64,000 bases of DNA from Streptomyces sp. NBC_01478 (GTDB lineage Bacteria; Actinomycetota; Actinomycetes; Streptomycetales; Streptomycetaceae), in assembly GCF_036227225.1 (NCBI RefSeq), contig NZ_CP109444.1, positions 8,599,501 through 8,663,500 of the forward strand, in the 5' to 3' direction. Position numbers and translations under genes: made by a program. The notes under the pieces were generated by a model. It was not told where the DNA came from. It searched no databases and saw nothing but the letters and a program-made list of their open reading frames with translations. Below are positions 49,387 to 58,243 of the stretch, piece after piece. Positions within the stretch are counted from its first letter, which is position 1; each line of letters begins with the position of its first letter.

Positions 49387-50292
49387 CTATCGGCGATCCT
49401 TATCCTCGATCAGTTCGAGGAACAGATCGTGCACGGCCAGCGCGGGCTCGGAGAGCGGCTGATTGTCCGACGTCACCAGCGACAGCTTGACCTGGATGAC
49501 CGGCTCCACGATCCGCCGCACGGACAGCGAGCGGACGTCGAGGATGGCGCGCGCCGCCGACCGGGGCAGGACCGTGGCACCCAGGCCCGCGTCCACGGCG
49601 TTGACGAGTGTCAGCGCGGACTCGACCTCGCCCACCACGTTCAGCCGGAGGGACGCCTGCTGGAAGGCGGCGTCCACGACCTGCCGGATGGTGTGGATGC
49701 GGCTGGGCAGCAGCAGGGGCACGCTCGCCAGCTCCGCCAGGCGCACCTCGCCCTCTCCCGACGGCGCCGTCTCGCCGGGCGCGCCGATCAGATACAGGTC
49801 CTCGGTGCGGACGGGCTCGAACTGGACACCCCGCAGCGGCCCGGCGCCGTAGATGAACGCCATGTCCATGCGGCCCGTCATGATCGCCTCGCTGATCACG
49901 CCGCCGAAGTTCTCGTTGATGTGCAGCAGGATGTCCGGGTAGCGCTCGCGCACGCTCTTCAGGAGCGGCAGCGCGAGGGCCGCGCCCAGGCTGTACGGCG
50001 CGAGGCCCACCGAGACGCTGCCGGCGGGGGCCCGGCCGGAGACGTCGACGGCGGCCTGCGCGAGGTCCACCTGGCGGAGGATGAGCTGCGCGTGCAGGTA
50101 CAGCGCCCGGCCCGCCTCGGTCGGGGCCACCCCGCGCTTGCTGCGGATGAGCAGTTGCTGCCCGAACTGCGCCTCCAGGGCGGACAGTTGCTGGCTCAGC
50201 GCCGGCTGGGCGATGTGCAGGATGTCGGCCGCGCGCGTGATGCTTCCCGCGTCGATGATCTTGATGAACGAGTAGAGACGTCTGGTGTCCAT
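49387..50292 (-). CDS. LysR-family regulator
   Basis: A 301-residue LysR-type protein: helix-turn-helix (1-60, FIKIIDAGSITRAADILHIAQPALSQQLSALEAQFG) and effector domain (90-301). ATG 50292 was chosen because GGAAGG lies 7 bases before it; an in-frame ATG at 50325 is possible. It is divergent from the pxpABC operon across 328 bases and closely resembles NAC/CynR-like nitrogen-source regulators. It probably activates the operon in response to an intermediate. Confidence 0.9.
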   Translation of the reverse strand: MDTRRLYSFIKIIDAGSITRAADILHIAQPALSQQLSALEAQFGQQLLIRSKRGVAPTEAGRALYLHAQLILRQVDLAQAAVDVSGRAPAGSVSVGLAPYSLGAALALPLLKSVRERYPDILLHINENFGGVISEAIMTGRMDMAFIYGAGPLRGVQFEPVRTEDLYLIGAPGETAPSGEGEVRLAELASVPLLLPSRIHTIRQVVDAAFQQASLRLNVVGEVESALTLVNAVDAGLGATVLPRSAARAILDVRSLSVRRIVEPVIQVKLSLVTSDNQPLSEPALAVHDLFLELIEDKDRR

Positions 50293-50620
50293 GCGCGGGG
50301 CCTTCCAGATGGAGCGAAGCCTCATCGTAGGGAGGGATCACCCCGAAACACAGCCCCGGTGAGTGGAGGGTGTGAGGGGGGTCATAGCGGTTCGCGATAA
50401 CGCCAGACCGAACGCATATTGGCGATCACGCGACGGTCGGAATAAGTTGTGCGGAACAAGTCGAGCGGAGCTTCCCCACCGGAACATTCCCCGTCCACGG
50501 TTTCCGCCGTTCACGGTCTCCGGTCTCACGAAGACGTGATGGTATCCGCTTCCCGCGGATTCCCTTCCCAGAATTCCTTCCTGGAATTCCCTTTCCCGGC
50601 ATTCCGATCCGGAGGACGTC
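50293..50620. other. Divergent control region between LysR gene and pxpA
   Basis: Contains four spaced ATTCC boxes at 50559, 50573, 50586 and 50601 (13-15 bases apart), including the palindrome GGAATTCC at 50583-50590, just before the pxpA ribosome-binding site GGAGG. A LysR binding site (T-N11-A) is expected further upstream, but I cannot single it out. No gene was seen. Confidence 0.45.
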
Positions 50621-51403
50621 ATGACTCCCATGGTTGATCTCGTCGCCGACCTCGGCGAGGGATTCGGCGCGTACACAATGGGCGACGACGCGGCCCTTCT
50701 GGAGTTGCTGACCTCCGCCAATGTCGCCTGCGGATTCCACGCCGGCGATCCCCGCATCATGGACGCTACCGTGCGGACCTGCGTGGAGAAGCAGGTCGCC
50801 GTGGGCGCCCACCCCAGCTTTCCCGACCTGGTCGGCTTCGGCCGCCGCGCGATGGACCTCACGCCGGAGGAGGTCCGCACGGACGTGCTCTACCAGATCG
50901 GCGCCCTCCAGGCCTTCGCCGTCGCCCACGGCACCCGCGTGCACCACGTCGCCCCGCACGGCCGCCTGGGCAACCTGGTCGCCGTCCGCGCCGACTACGC
51001 CCGCGCCGTCGTGGACGCCGTAGCAGCCCTGGACGAGTCGCTGATCGTCCTCGCGCAGGACGGTGAACTGGCCGACGCGGCCCGGGCCCGTGGCCTGCGC
51101 GTGGGCATCGTCGGCATCGCCGACCGCGCGTACCGCGCCGACGGAACCCTTCTCCCGCGCTCCGAGCCCGGCGCGGTGATCCACGACCCCGACGAGGTCG
51201 CCCGGCGCACCCTGCGCATGGTCACCGAGGGCGTCATCCGCAGCGTCGACGGCACGGACGTCCAAGTCGCCTGCGACACCGTCCTGTTGCACGGCGACAG
51301 CCCCGGAGCAATCGCCCTGGCCGGCCGCGTCCGCGAGCAACTCCTCACCGCCGGAGTCGAGATCACCTCGCTCGACAAAGTCCTGAGCGGCAAGGAGGCT
51401 TGA
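50621..51403 (+). CDS. pxpA: 5-oxoprolinase subunit PxpA (LamB/YcsF family)
   Basis: A 260-residue subunit of ATP-dependent 5-oxoprolinase, which opens L-pyroglutamate to L-glutamate. Family motifs: DLVADLGEGFGAYTMGDDAALL, ANVACGFHAGDPRIM, VGAHPSFPDLVGFGRR and VLLHGDSPGA. The ATG at 50621 has GGAGG upstream. It starts a seven-gene run; PxpB follows after 1 base. Confidence 0.95.
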   Translation: MTPMVDLVADLGEGFGAYTMGDDAALLELLTSANVACGFHAGDPRIMDATVRTCVEKQVAVGAHPSFPDLVGFGRRAMDLTPEEVRTDVLYQIGALQAFAVAHGTRVHHVAPHGRLGNLVAVRADYARAVVDAVAALDESLIVLAQDGELADAARARGLRVGIVGIADRAYRADGTLLPRSEPGAVIHDPDEVARRTLRMVTEGVIRSVDGTDVQVACDTVLLHGDSPGAIALAGRVREQLLTAGVEITSLDKVLSGKEA

Positions 51404-51404
51404 G

Positions 51405-52145
51405 ATGACCGGCAACGTGACCATCGCCGACTGCGGCGACTCCGCCCTGGTCGCCAAGGCCGTGGGCCTGGACGCCGAACCCGCCTGGCAACTCGTCCAC
51501 GCCCTCGCCGACGCCCTCGACGCCGTCCGACTCGCCGGCGTCCACGACGTGGTGCCCACCTACGACGCCCTGCTCGTCGAGTTCGACTGCGCCGTCACCG
51601 ACCACGCCACCGTCCGCCGCGTCCTGGCCCACGAGGCGGCCCGCCTCGGCCCGCACCCCGCGCCGACGACACCCCCGCGCCGCTTCGTCGTCCCCGTCGT
51701 CTACGGCGGCGAGTACGGTCCCGATCTGCCCGAGGTCGCCGCCCAACTCGGCCTGTCCGAGGGCGAGATCATCGCGCTGCACTCCGGTTCCGACCTCACC
51801 GTGCGCTGCCTGGGCGCACCCGCCGGAGCCCCGATGACGGACGGCCCGCCCTTCCCGAAACCCGTACCGCGCCTCGCCTCGCCCCGTACCCGGGTCGACC
51901 CCGGCTCGGTCGCGGTCGCCGGACGCCAGGCGGTCATCTGCCCGATGCCCTCGCCCGGCGGCTGGCCGCTCCTGGGCCGCACCCCGGTACGCGTCCTCGA
52001 CCTGCACAGCGACCCGATCACCGCGTACCGCCCCGGCGACACGTTCCGGTTCGTGCCCATCGAGCCCCAACAGTGGGACGAATACGCGGACTTGGCCCTG
52101 GGGGACTTGGCGGACCAGGCAGACCTGGTGGTCGGGCATGGCTGA
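51405..52145 (+). CDS. pxpB: 5-oxoprolinase subunit PxpB
   Basis: A 246-residue protein of the KipI/PxpB family (carboxyltransferase domain, subdomain C/D): FVVPVVYGGEYGPDLPEVA, RLASPRTRVDPGSVAVAGRQAVICPMPSPGGW and LLGRTPVRVLD. It overlaps PxpC by 8 bases. It works as a complex with PxpA and PxpC. Confidence 0.94.
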   Translation: MTGNVTIADCGDSALVAKAVGLDAEPAWQLVHALADALDAVRLAGVHDVVPTYDALLVEFDCAVTDHATVRRVLAHEAARLGPHPAPTTPPRRFVVPVVYGGEYGPDLPEVAAQLGLSEGEIIALHSGSDLTVRCLGAPAGAPMTDGPPFPKPVPRLASPRTRVDPGSVAVAGRQAVICPMPSPGGWPLLGRTPVRVLDLHSDPITAYRPGDTFRFVPIEPQQWDEYADLALGDLADQADLVVGHG

Positions 52146-53139
52146 CACCCTCACCATCCGCACCGCCGGCATCGTCACCGTGCAGGACCTCGGCCGCGTC
52201 GGCCGCTCCCGCTACGGGCTGCCGGCCAACGGAGCCGCCGACCAGCACTCGGCGCGCGTCGCCAACGTCCTGTGCGGCAACCACGACCGCGCCCCGCTGC
52301 TGGAGATCACCGCCCTCGACTTCGCCTGCGTCCCCTCCGGCGACATCCTCATCGCGGTGACGGGCGCCCCCGCCGACGTGACCGTCGAAGGAGTCGTACG
52401 ACCGCAGTGGGAACCGGTCCCGGTCCGAGCCGGCGAGACCGTCCGCGTCACCGGTATCCACCGGGGCCTACGCGTCTACCTGGCCGTACTCGGCTCGTTC
52501 GAGGTCGACTGCCTCCAGGGCAGTTGCGCCCCCGACACGATCCTGGGCTTCGCCCCACCTCTCCGCACCGGCGACGAACTCGCCCTGCGCACGGCCTGCC
52601 CGCCCATCGACCACCCCTTCTCCCGCATCCCCCTGTTCCGCCTGAACGCGCCGGTCCCGCCCTTCCCCACCAATTGGACCATCGACGTCACCGACGGCCC
52701 CGACCGGGCCGAGTTCGGCGACACGGGCCGGCGCCTCTTCGACGCCCCCTTCACGGTCACCCCGCGAAGCAACCACATAGGCCTGCGCCTCCAGGGCGAG
52801 GTGCCCCGCCGCGTCACCCGGGGCGAGGTCCTCTCCAGGGGCGTCCCCATCGGCGCCGTCGAAGTACCCGCCGGAGACGAACTCCTCGTCCTGCACCGCG
52901 GCCGCGGCGTCACGGCCGGCTACCCCGTCCTGGCCGTAGTCACCGCCACCGGCCTGTCCGCCCTGGGCCAGGTCCGCCCCGGCCAGACCATCCGCTTCCG
53001 ACACCGCACCCTCGACCAGGCGGTCACCGCCCACCGCGCACAACGCCACGCGATCGACGCCCTGAGAACCAGGGTCCGCACAGCCTTCGAGGCCCTGCGC
53101 ATCAGAGCACCCGCACTTCTCAACTCAGGCCCGCTGTAG
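52138..53139 (+). CDS. pxpC: 5-oxoprolinase subunit PxpC
   Basis: A 333-residue biotin-dependent-carboxyltransferase-like protein (KipA/PxpC): AGIVTVQDLGRVGRSRYGLPANGAADQHSARVAN, EVTPRSNHIGLRLQGE-like segment near 200, and LAVVTATGLSALGQVRPGQTIRF. It completes the PxpABC set. A 188-base gap without genes separates it from the transporter. Confidence 0.94.
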   Translation: MADTLTIRTAGIVTVQDLGRVGRSRYGLPANGAADQHSARVANVLCGNHDRAPLLEITALDFACVPSGDILIAVTGAPADVTVEGVVRPQWEPVPVRAGETVRVTGIHRGLRVYLAVLGSFEVDCLQGSCAPDTILGFAPPLRTGDELALRTACPPIDHPFSRIPLFRLNAPVPPFPTNWTIDVTDGPDRAEFGDTGRRLFDAPFTVTPRSNHIGLRLQGEVPRRVTRGEVLSRGVPIGAVEVPAGDELLVLHRGRGVTAGYPVLAVVTATGLSALGQVRPGQTIRFRHRTLDQAVTAHRAQRHAIDALRTRVRTAFEALRIRAPALLNSGPL

Positions 53140-53327
53140 AGGGGCGCGGGGAACCGCGCGCCCAGCTCCCACCGACCCGCACACCACACCAAACCGCAAC
53201 CAACACCAACAAAACCTACCCGCACCCCACTCACCCCCGCTCAACAGCTCCCGCTCACCCGCTGGAAGCACCCGCACGGAGCCGCACCACCCCTCATCCC
53301 ACGCCTGCTGCCCAGACAGGAGACGCC

Positions 53328-54638
53328 ATGAGTACCGTGGCCGCTCAGCCAGTCCCCAACACGGTCGATCCCAGAACCGCCCGCAAGGTCACCCTCGCGG
53401 GATGCGTCGGAATCTTCGCCGAGCTCTACGACAACGGCATCTTCGGCTTCATGGCCGGATCGCTCGCCGCCGTCTTCTTCCCCGGTTCCGACAACGCCGT
53501 CCAGCTCGTCTTCCTCGGCTACGCGGTCTCCTTCTTCTTCCGCCCGCTCGGCGCCGTCATCTGCGGCCACCTCGGCGACCGCATCGGACGCCAGCGGATG
53601 CTGGTCTTCGTCATCCTCCTGATCAGCGCCGCCACCGCGGCCATCGGCGTACTGCCGAGCTACGCCAGCATCGGCGTCGCCGCCCCCGCCCTGCTGATCC
53701 TGCTCCGCGTAGCGCAGGGCTTCTCCGTCGGCGGTGAGGCCTCCGGCGCGATGAGCTTCCTCGCCGAGCACGCCCCCGAGGGCAAGCGCGGCCTCTACAC
53801 CAGCTACGCGCAGATCGCCTCGTTCCTCGCCCTGCTCACCGGCACCCTGGTCGCCGCCGCGATGACCAGCGGACTCGGCTCCGCGCGCATGGAGTCCTGG
53901 GGTTGGCGCATCCCGTTCCTGCTCGCCGTGCCGCTCGGCATCGCCGGCATCTACATCCGCAAGCGCATCAGTGACACCCCCAACTTCACGCGCCTGAAAG
54001 AAGAGGACGGCCTCTCCAAGAACCCCCTCAAAGAGGCCTTCGCCTCCGCCGAACACCGCCGCGCCATGCTGCTCGCCCTGTTCATCCCCCTGATGAACGG
54101 CTCCGGCTACTACGTCCTGTTCAGCTACATGCCCACCTTCATGAGCACCGAGCTGAACTTCAGCAAGGTGCAGGGCCTCCTCGTGACCGCCTCCAGCCTG
54201 GTCGCGATCTGTTTCGCCATCCCCTACATGGGCCGCCTCTCCGACCGCGTCGGCCGCAAGAAGGTCCTCGCCGGAGCGGCCATCGCGATGGCGATCGTCG
54301 GCATCCCCTGCTACCTGCTGATCGGCACCGGCAACGTGGCCCTCGCCGTCGTCGGCGCCTGCATCATGGCGGTGGTGTTCGCCGGCCACACAGGCGTCAT
54401 CCACATCCTCCTCGTCGAACTCTTCCCGACCCGGGTGCGCTACTCCGCCTACGGCCTCGGCTACAACGTCTCCTCCGCCCTCTTCGGCGGTACGGCCCCG
54501 CTCCTGATGACCTACCTCATCGACCGCACGGGCAACGTCAACATGCCGGCCTTCTACGCCGTCCTCACGGCCCTGGGCACCCTCCTCGCGGTGTCCAAGG
54601 TGAAGGACCGCGCCCACCTGCCCCTGCGCGACGCCTGA
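53328..54638 (+). CDS. MFS transporter of the MHS (ProP/shikimate) family
   Basis: A 436-residue symporter with 12 membrane helices. GHLGDRIGRQRMLVF is motif A, repeated as GRLSDRVGRKKVLAG; VAQGFSVGGEASGAMSFLAEHAPEGKRG is the MHS signature, and ELFPTRVRYSAYGLGYN is typical of metabolite/proton symporters. It probably imports the substrate of the operon, an organic acid or lactam. Confidence 0.93.
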   Translation: MSTVAAQPVPNTVDPRTARKVTLAGCVGIFAELYDNGIFGFMAGSLAAVFFPGSDNAVQLVFLGYAVSFFFRPLGAVICGHLGDRIGRQRMLVFVILLISAATAAIGVLPSYASIGVAAPALLILLRVAQGFSVGGEASGAMSFLAEHAPEGKRGLYTSYAQIASFLALLTGTLVAAAMTSGLGSARMESWGWRIPFLLAVPLGIAGIYIRKRISDTPNFTRLKEEDGLSKNPLKEAFASAEHRRAMLLALFIPLMNGSGYYVLFSYMPTFMSTELNFSKVQGLLVTASSLVAICFAIPYMGRLSDRVGRKKVLAGAAIAMAIVGIPCYLLIGTGNVALAVVGACIMAVVFAGHTGVIHILLVELFPTRVRYSAYGLGYNVSSALFGGTAPLLMTYLIDRTGNVNMPAFYAVLTALGTLLAVSKVKDRAHLPLRDA

Positions 54639-54712
54639 CCGTCCCACGCGTTCCCGCACCCGCACGCCCGCACAAAGCCCCCCACCCCGCACAGAGCAAG
54701 GAGCACCTCAGC

Positions 54713-55456
54713 ATGCCCATCTCCGACTACAGGACGGCCCTCGTCACCGGAGCGTCGACCGGCATCGGAGCCGTGGTCGTCGAACGGCTCGCCAAGCGCG
54801 GCCTGGAGGTCCACGCCGTGGCCCGCAACGCCGACCGGCTCAACACCCTTGCCGACGAGACCGGTTGCATCCCGCACGCCGTCGACATCACCGACACCGA
54901 GGCGCTCACCGCCGTCCTCGACGGCCTGGAGATCGACGTCCTCGTCAACAACGCGGGCGTCTCCCGCACCGGCAACATCCTCACCGCCGACGAGTTCGCG
55001 ATCGACGAGCAGATCGCCGTCAACATCCAGGCCGTCCTGCACCTGGTCCGGCTGCTCATGCCCGGCATGGTCGAGCGGGACCTCGGCCACATCGTCAACA
55101 TCAGCTCCATCGCCGGTGTCTACAACTTCGGCGGCAACACGATCTACCACGCCACCAAGGCCGCCGTGCACACCCTCTCCCGCCAGCTCCGCGTCGACGG
55201 CTACGGCCGCCGGGTCCGCGTCAGCGAGATCTGCCCCGGCCGCGTGGAGACGGAGATCTTCGGCCGCCTCCTCGGCGACATGGAGGCCGCCCAGCGCGAG
55301 TACTACGACGGCTACGAGTCCCTGAAGCCCGAGGACATCGCCGACGCCATCGAGTTCGCCGTCGACGCGCCCCGGCACGTCAACATCGGGCACATCGAGA
55401 TCCTGCCCACCTTCCAGGTGCCCGGCGGCCTCAACTTCGAGCGCAGGGAGGGCTGA
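54713..55456 (+). CDS. Short-chain dehydrogenase/reductase
   Basis: A 247-residue classical SDR: cofactor motif TGASTGIG (12-19), NNAG (79-82), catalytic Ser131/132, Tyr145 and Lys149 (YHATK). The C-terminal IEILPTFQVPGG matches YdfG-like serine/3-hydroxy acid dehydrogenases. Acidic/neutral residues after the second strand (VARNAD) favour NADP. It likely reduces or oxidises a 3-hydroxy/2-oxo acid intermediate. Confidence 0.92.
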   Translation: MPISDYRTALVTGASTGIGAVVVERLAKRGLEVHAVARNADRLNTLADETGCIPHAVDITDTEALTAVLDGLEIDVLVNNAGVSRTGNILTADEFAIDEQIAVNIQAVLHLVRLLMPGMVERDLGHIVNISSIAGVYNFGGNTIYHATKAAVHTLSRQLRVDGYGRRVRVSEICPGRVETEIFGRLLGDMEAAQREYYDGYESLKPEDIADAIEFAVDAPRHVNIGHIEILPTFQVPGGLNFERREG

Positions 55457-55461
55457 TCACC

Positions 55462-56679
55462 GTGAAGACGGCAGAGCGACTCGGCCGCATCAAGCCCTCG
55501 CCGAGCACGGCGGCGGCGCAGCGTGTACGCGAGTTGAAGAGCCAGGGGCTCACCATCCTCGACCTGACCGTGGGCGAGCCCGACTTCGACACCCCCGACC
55601 ACGTCAAGGCCGCCGCGATCCGGGCCATCGAGGCGGGCGAGACCAAGTACACGCCGGTGAACGGCACTTCGGCCCTGCGCGCCGCGATCGCCGGCAAGCT
55701 CCGCGAGCGCCACGGACTCGACGTCACCGACTCCCGCATCACCGTCGGCGGCGGCGCCAAGCAGGTCATCTTCCTCGCCCTGATGGCCACGTTGGACGAG
55801 GGGGACGAGGTCGTCGTCCCCGCCCCGTACTGGGTGTCGTACCCGGACATGGTCCGCGCCAACGACGGCACCCCGGTCATCGTCGACTGCCCCGAGGCGG
55901 ACGGCTTCAAGCTGACCCCGGAACGCCTCGCGGCCGCCCTCACCGAACGCACCCGCTGGGTCGTTCTCAACACCCCCGGAAATCCGACCGGATCCGCCTA
56001 CACCACCGCCGAACTCCGCGCCCTCGCCCAGGTGTTGCTGGCCCACCCGCACGTCGGCGTCCTCACCGACGAGATCTACGACGAGATCTGGTACGGCGAC
56101 CAGGACGCCCCGTCCCTCGCGGCCGTCGAACCGGCCCTGGCCGACCGGGTGTTCCTCACCAACGGCGTCTCCAAGACGTACGCGATGACCGGCTGGCGCA
56201 TCGGCTACGGCGTCGGCCCGGCGGACCTGGTCACCGCGATCAACACCCTCCAGTCCCAGACCTCTTCGTGCCCCTCCTCCGTGAGCCAGGCCGCCGCCGC
56301 TGCCGCGCTCACCGGACCGCAGGACTTCGTCCAGGACACCGTGCGTGTCTACCGCGCCCGCCGCGACGAGACCGTGAAGCTCGTCAACGACGTTCCCCGG
56401 CTCGGCTGCACGATCCCGGACGGCGGCTTCTACCTCCTCGTCAACTGCCAGGACGCCATTGGGCAGTTCACCCCCGCCGGGACCCGGATCGAGAACGACG
56501 AGGACTTCGCCCGCCACCTCCTCGACAGCCGGCAGGTGGCGGTGATCCACGGAACCGCGTACGGCGCCCCCGGCTACTTCCGTATCTCGTTCGCCACCTC
56601 GACGGACATCCTCACCGAGGCGTGCGAGCGGATAGCGACAGCGTGCGCCGAACTGACGTCCGCCGCACCCTCCGCCTGA
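55462..56679 (+). CDS. Class I aspartate-type aminotransferase
   Basis: A 405-residue PLP enzyme. Lys238 (VSKTYAMTGWRIGYG) forms the Schiff base; NTPGNPTGSAY and LTDEIYDEIWYG are the other cofactor contacts; Arg in GYFRISFATS binds the alpha-carboxylate. It starts at GTG 55462, 5 bases after the SDR stop. The preceding 5-oxoprolinase delivers a glutamate-like amino acid, so it probably converts this to the 2-oxo acid. Confidence 0.93.
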   Translation: MKTAERLGRIKPSPSTAAAQRVRELKSQGLTILDLTVGEPDFDTPDHVKAAAIRAIEAGETKYTPVNGTSALRAAIAGKLRERHGLDVTDSRITVGGGAKQVIFLALMATLDEGDEVVVPAPYWVSYPDMVRANDGTPVIVDCPEADGFKLTPERLAAALTERTRWVVLNTPGNPTGSAYTTAELRALAQVLLAHPHVGVLTDEIYDEIWYGDQDAPSLAAVEPALADRVFLTNGVSKTYAMTGWRIGYGVGPADLVTAINTLQSQTSSCPSSVSQAAAAAALTGPQDFVQDTVRVYRARRDETVKLVNDVPRLGCTIPDGGFYLLVNCQDAIGQFTPAGTRIENDEDFARHLLDSRQVAVIHGTAYGAPGYFRISFATSTDILTEACERIATACAELTSAAPSA

Positions 56680-56688
56680 AAGGTCGTC

Positions 56689-57363
56689 ATGATCCGCGTC
56701 AGCACGAAGTTCGACCGGCCGGAGCCGGCCCTCGTCAAGCAGCTCAGCGCCTTCTCCTCGGCGACCATCCACGAGGCACAGGGCCGCCTCGGCGCACTGG
56801 ACTCGGCCATCAAGCCGGTCGACCGCACCATGTCCCTGTGCGGCCCCGCCTTCACCGTCCAGTGCGCACCGCGCGACAACCTCATGCTCCAGACCGCCAT
56901 CGCCTACGCCCGGCCCGGCGACGTCGTGGTGGTGTCCGCCGGCGCCTACGAGGAAGCGGGCTCCTTCGGCGACGTCCTCGCCAACGCCTGCCAGTCCAAG
57001 GGCCTCGCCGGCCTGGTCACCGACACGGGCGTCCGCGACACCGAGGACCTGCGCGCCCTGGGCTTCCCGGTCTTCTCCCGCAGCGTCTCCATCAAGGGCA
57101 CGGTCAAGGAGACCGTCGGCCCCATGTGCGAACCGATCACCGTCGGCGGCGTACTCGTCCGCCCCGGTGACATCATGCGCGCCGACGCGGACGGCGTGGT
57201 CGTGGTCCGCCGCGAGGACGCGGCCGAGGCGGCCGCCGCCTCACAGGAACGGATCGACGCCGAGGCCGGGTTCATCGCCGCGTACCGCGCGGGCAGGACG
57301 GTGATCGAGATGTGCGGCCTCGCCCCGGTGCTCGCGGCGAAGGGCCTGGTCATCGAGGAGTAG
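56689..57363 (+). CDS. RraA-like 4-hydroxy-2-oxo acid aldolase / oxaloacetate decarboxylase
   Basis: A 224-residue protein of the HMG/CHA aldolase group. Key segments: SSATIHEAQGRLGALDSAIKPV, CGPAFTVQCAPRDNLMLQTAIAYARPGDVVVVSA, VTDTGVRDTEDLRALGFPVFSRSVSIKGTVKE (Arg-Asp metal/substrate site) and VRPGDIMRADADGVVVVR. It cleaves 4-hydroxy-4-substituted-2-oxoglutarates to pyruvate plus a second 2-oxo acid, or decarboxylates oxaloacetate. It is the last gene of the operon. The alternative role, RNase E inhibitor RraA, is unlikely outside enterobacteria. Confidence 0.92.
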   Translation: MIRVSTKFDRPEPALVKQLSAFSSATIHEAQGRLGALDSAIKPVDRTMSLCGPAFTVQCAPRDNLMLQTAIAYARPGDVVVVSAGAYEEAGSFGDVLANACQSKGLAGLVTDTGVRDTEDLRALGFPVFSRSVSIKGTVKETVGPMCEPITVGGVLVRPGDIMRADADGVVVVRREDAAEAAAASQERIDAEAGFIAAYRAGRTVIEMCGLAPVLAAKGLVIEE

Positions 57364-57458
57364 GACCGGCCGGCGGCAACCGCCACCGCTGAGTACCGCG
57401 CCCGTGATTTCCGTACCCCTCGCTGACAGCCGGGTTCGGGATGCCAGGATGAGGCGCC

Positions 57459-58100
57459 ATGACGGCAGGGTGGGGTTCGCGCGCAGTACGGTCCGCGGTG
57501 TTCGCGGCCGTCTGTGTGGTGCTCGCCGCCCTGGGGCACGTCCTGATGTCCGGCCGCCACGTACCCGCGTGGGCACTGGCCGCCGGACTGGCCGCGACCG
57601 GTGCGGCCGGCTGGTCCCTGGCGGGCCGTGAACGCGGCCTCCCGCTGATCGTGACCCTCGTCGTCGCCACCCAGGCCGCCCTCCACTCGGCGTTCTCCCT
57701 GGCGCAGCCCGCGACCGGGCAGCAGATGCCCATGGACATGGGGTCGGCAGACATGGGCTCCATGCACATGAGCGCCACGGACTCCATGGATATGGCGCAT
57801 ATGTCGGTGAACCCCACCGACGGCGGCACGTCCTCGCTCGGCATGCTCACCGCCCACCTCCTCGCGGCCTTCCTCTGCGGCCTGTGGCTGGCCCACGGCG
57901 AGCGCGCCGCGTTCCGTCTGCTGCGGGCCGTGGCCGCACGTCTGGCGGCTCCGCTACGACTGCTGCTCGCGCTCCCCGCTCCGCCGCACCGTCCGCGTTT
58001 CCGGCCGCGCCGCCCCCGTTCCGACCGGGCGCCGCGGCTGCTCCTTCTCGTTCACGCGATCACCTCGCGGGGTCCGCCCCTGGGGACGGCTGTCGTCTGA
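57459..58100 (+). CDS. Met/His-rich polytopic membrane protein, copy 2
   Basis: A 213-residue paralogue of the protein at 21165, with the same helices (AVFAAVCVVLAALGHVLMSGRHVPAWALAAGLAATGAAGW; LIVTLVVATQAALHSAFS; TAHLLAAFLCGLWLAHGE) and the same C-terminus (SDRAPRLLLLVHAITSRGPP). The Met-rich loop is longer and different in order (MPMDMGSADMGSMHMSATDSMDMAHMS). Like copy 1 it immediately precedes a SigC-like sigma gene. I infer a copper-responsive membrane partner of that sigma factor. Confidence 0.75.
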   Translation: MTAGWGSRAVRSAVFAAVCVVLAALGHVLMSGRHVPAWALAAGLAATGAAGWSLAGRERGLPLIVTLVVATQAALHSAFSLAQPATGQQMPMDMGSADMGSMHMSATDSMDMAHMSVNPTDGGTSSLGMLTAHLLAAFLCGLWLAHGERAAFRLLRAVAARLAAPLRLLLALPAPPHRPRFRPRRPRSDRAPRLLLLVHAITSRGPPLGTAVV

Positions 58101-58194
58101 CGACAGCAGGCACCCCGGGGCCGCTCGTGCGCGCCCCGGGCCCCGGCCGTACCCCCGCGCCGCTCCGGGCGCCGCAGGACGGCCGGCTCCCCTT

Positions 58195-58243
58195 TCACGG
58201 ATGACCGAGAAGGACTCCAGGTGATCACTCCTGCCCTGCCCGC
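58195..58243 (+). repeat. 49-bp block identical to 21918-21966
   Basis: Leader and first codons of the second SigC-like gene, with no mismatch to copy 1, including the 7-codon MTEKDSR frame (start 58201) that ends on the sigma GTG. The identity stops at codon 8 of the sigma gene. Confidence 0.9.

Noticed and set aside
53149..53177. GGGAACC-N17-CGACC, similar to the four ECF-type promoters
   Set aside because: It differs in both elements and in spacer length and lies 150 bases before the MHS transporter gene, outside the copper genes. Kept out of the regulon.
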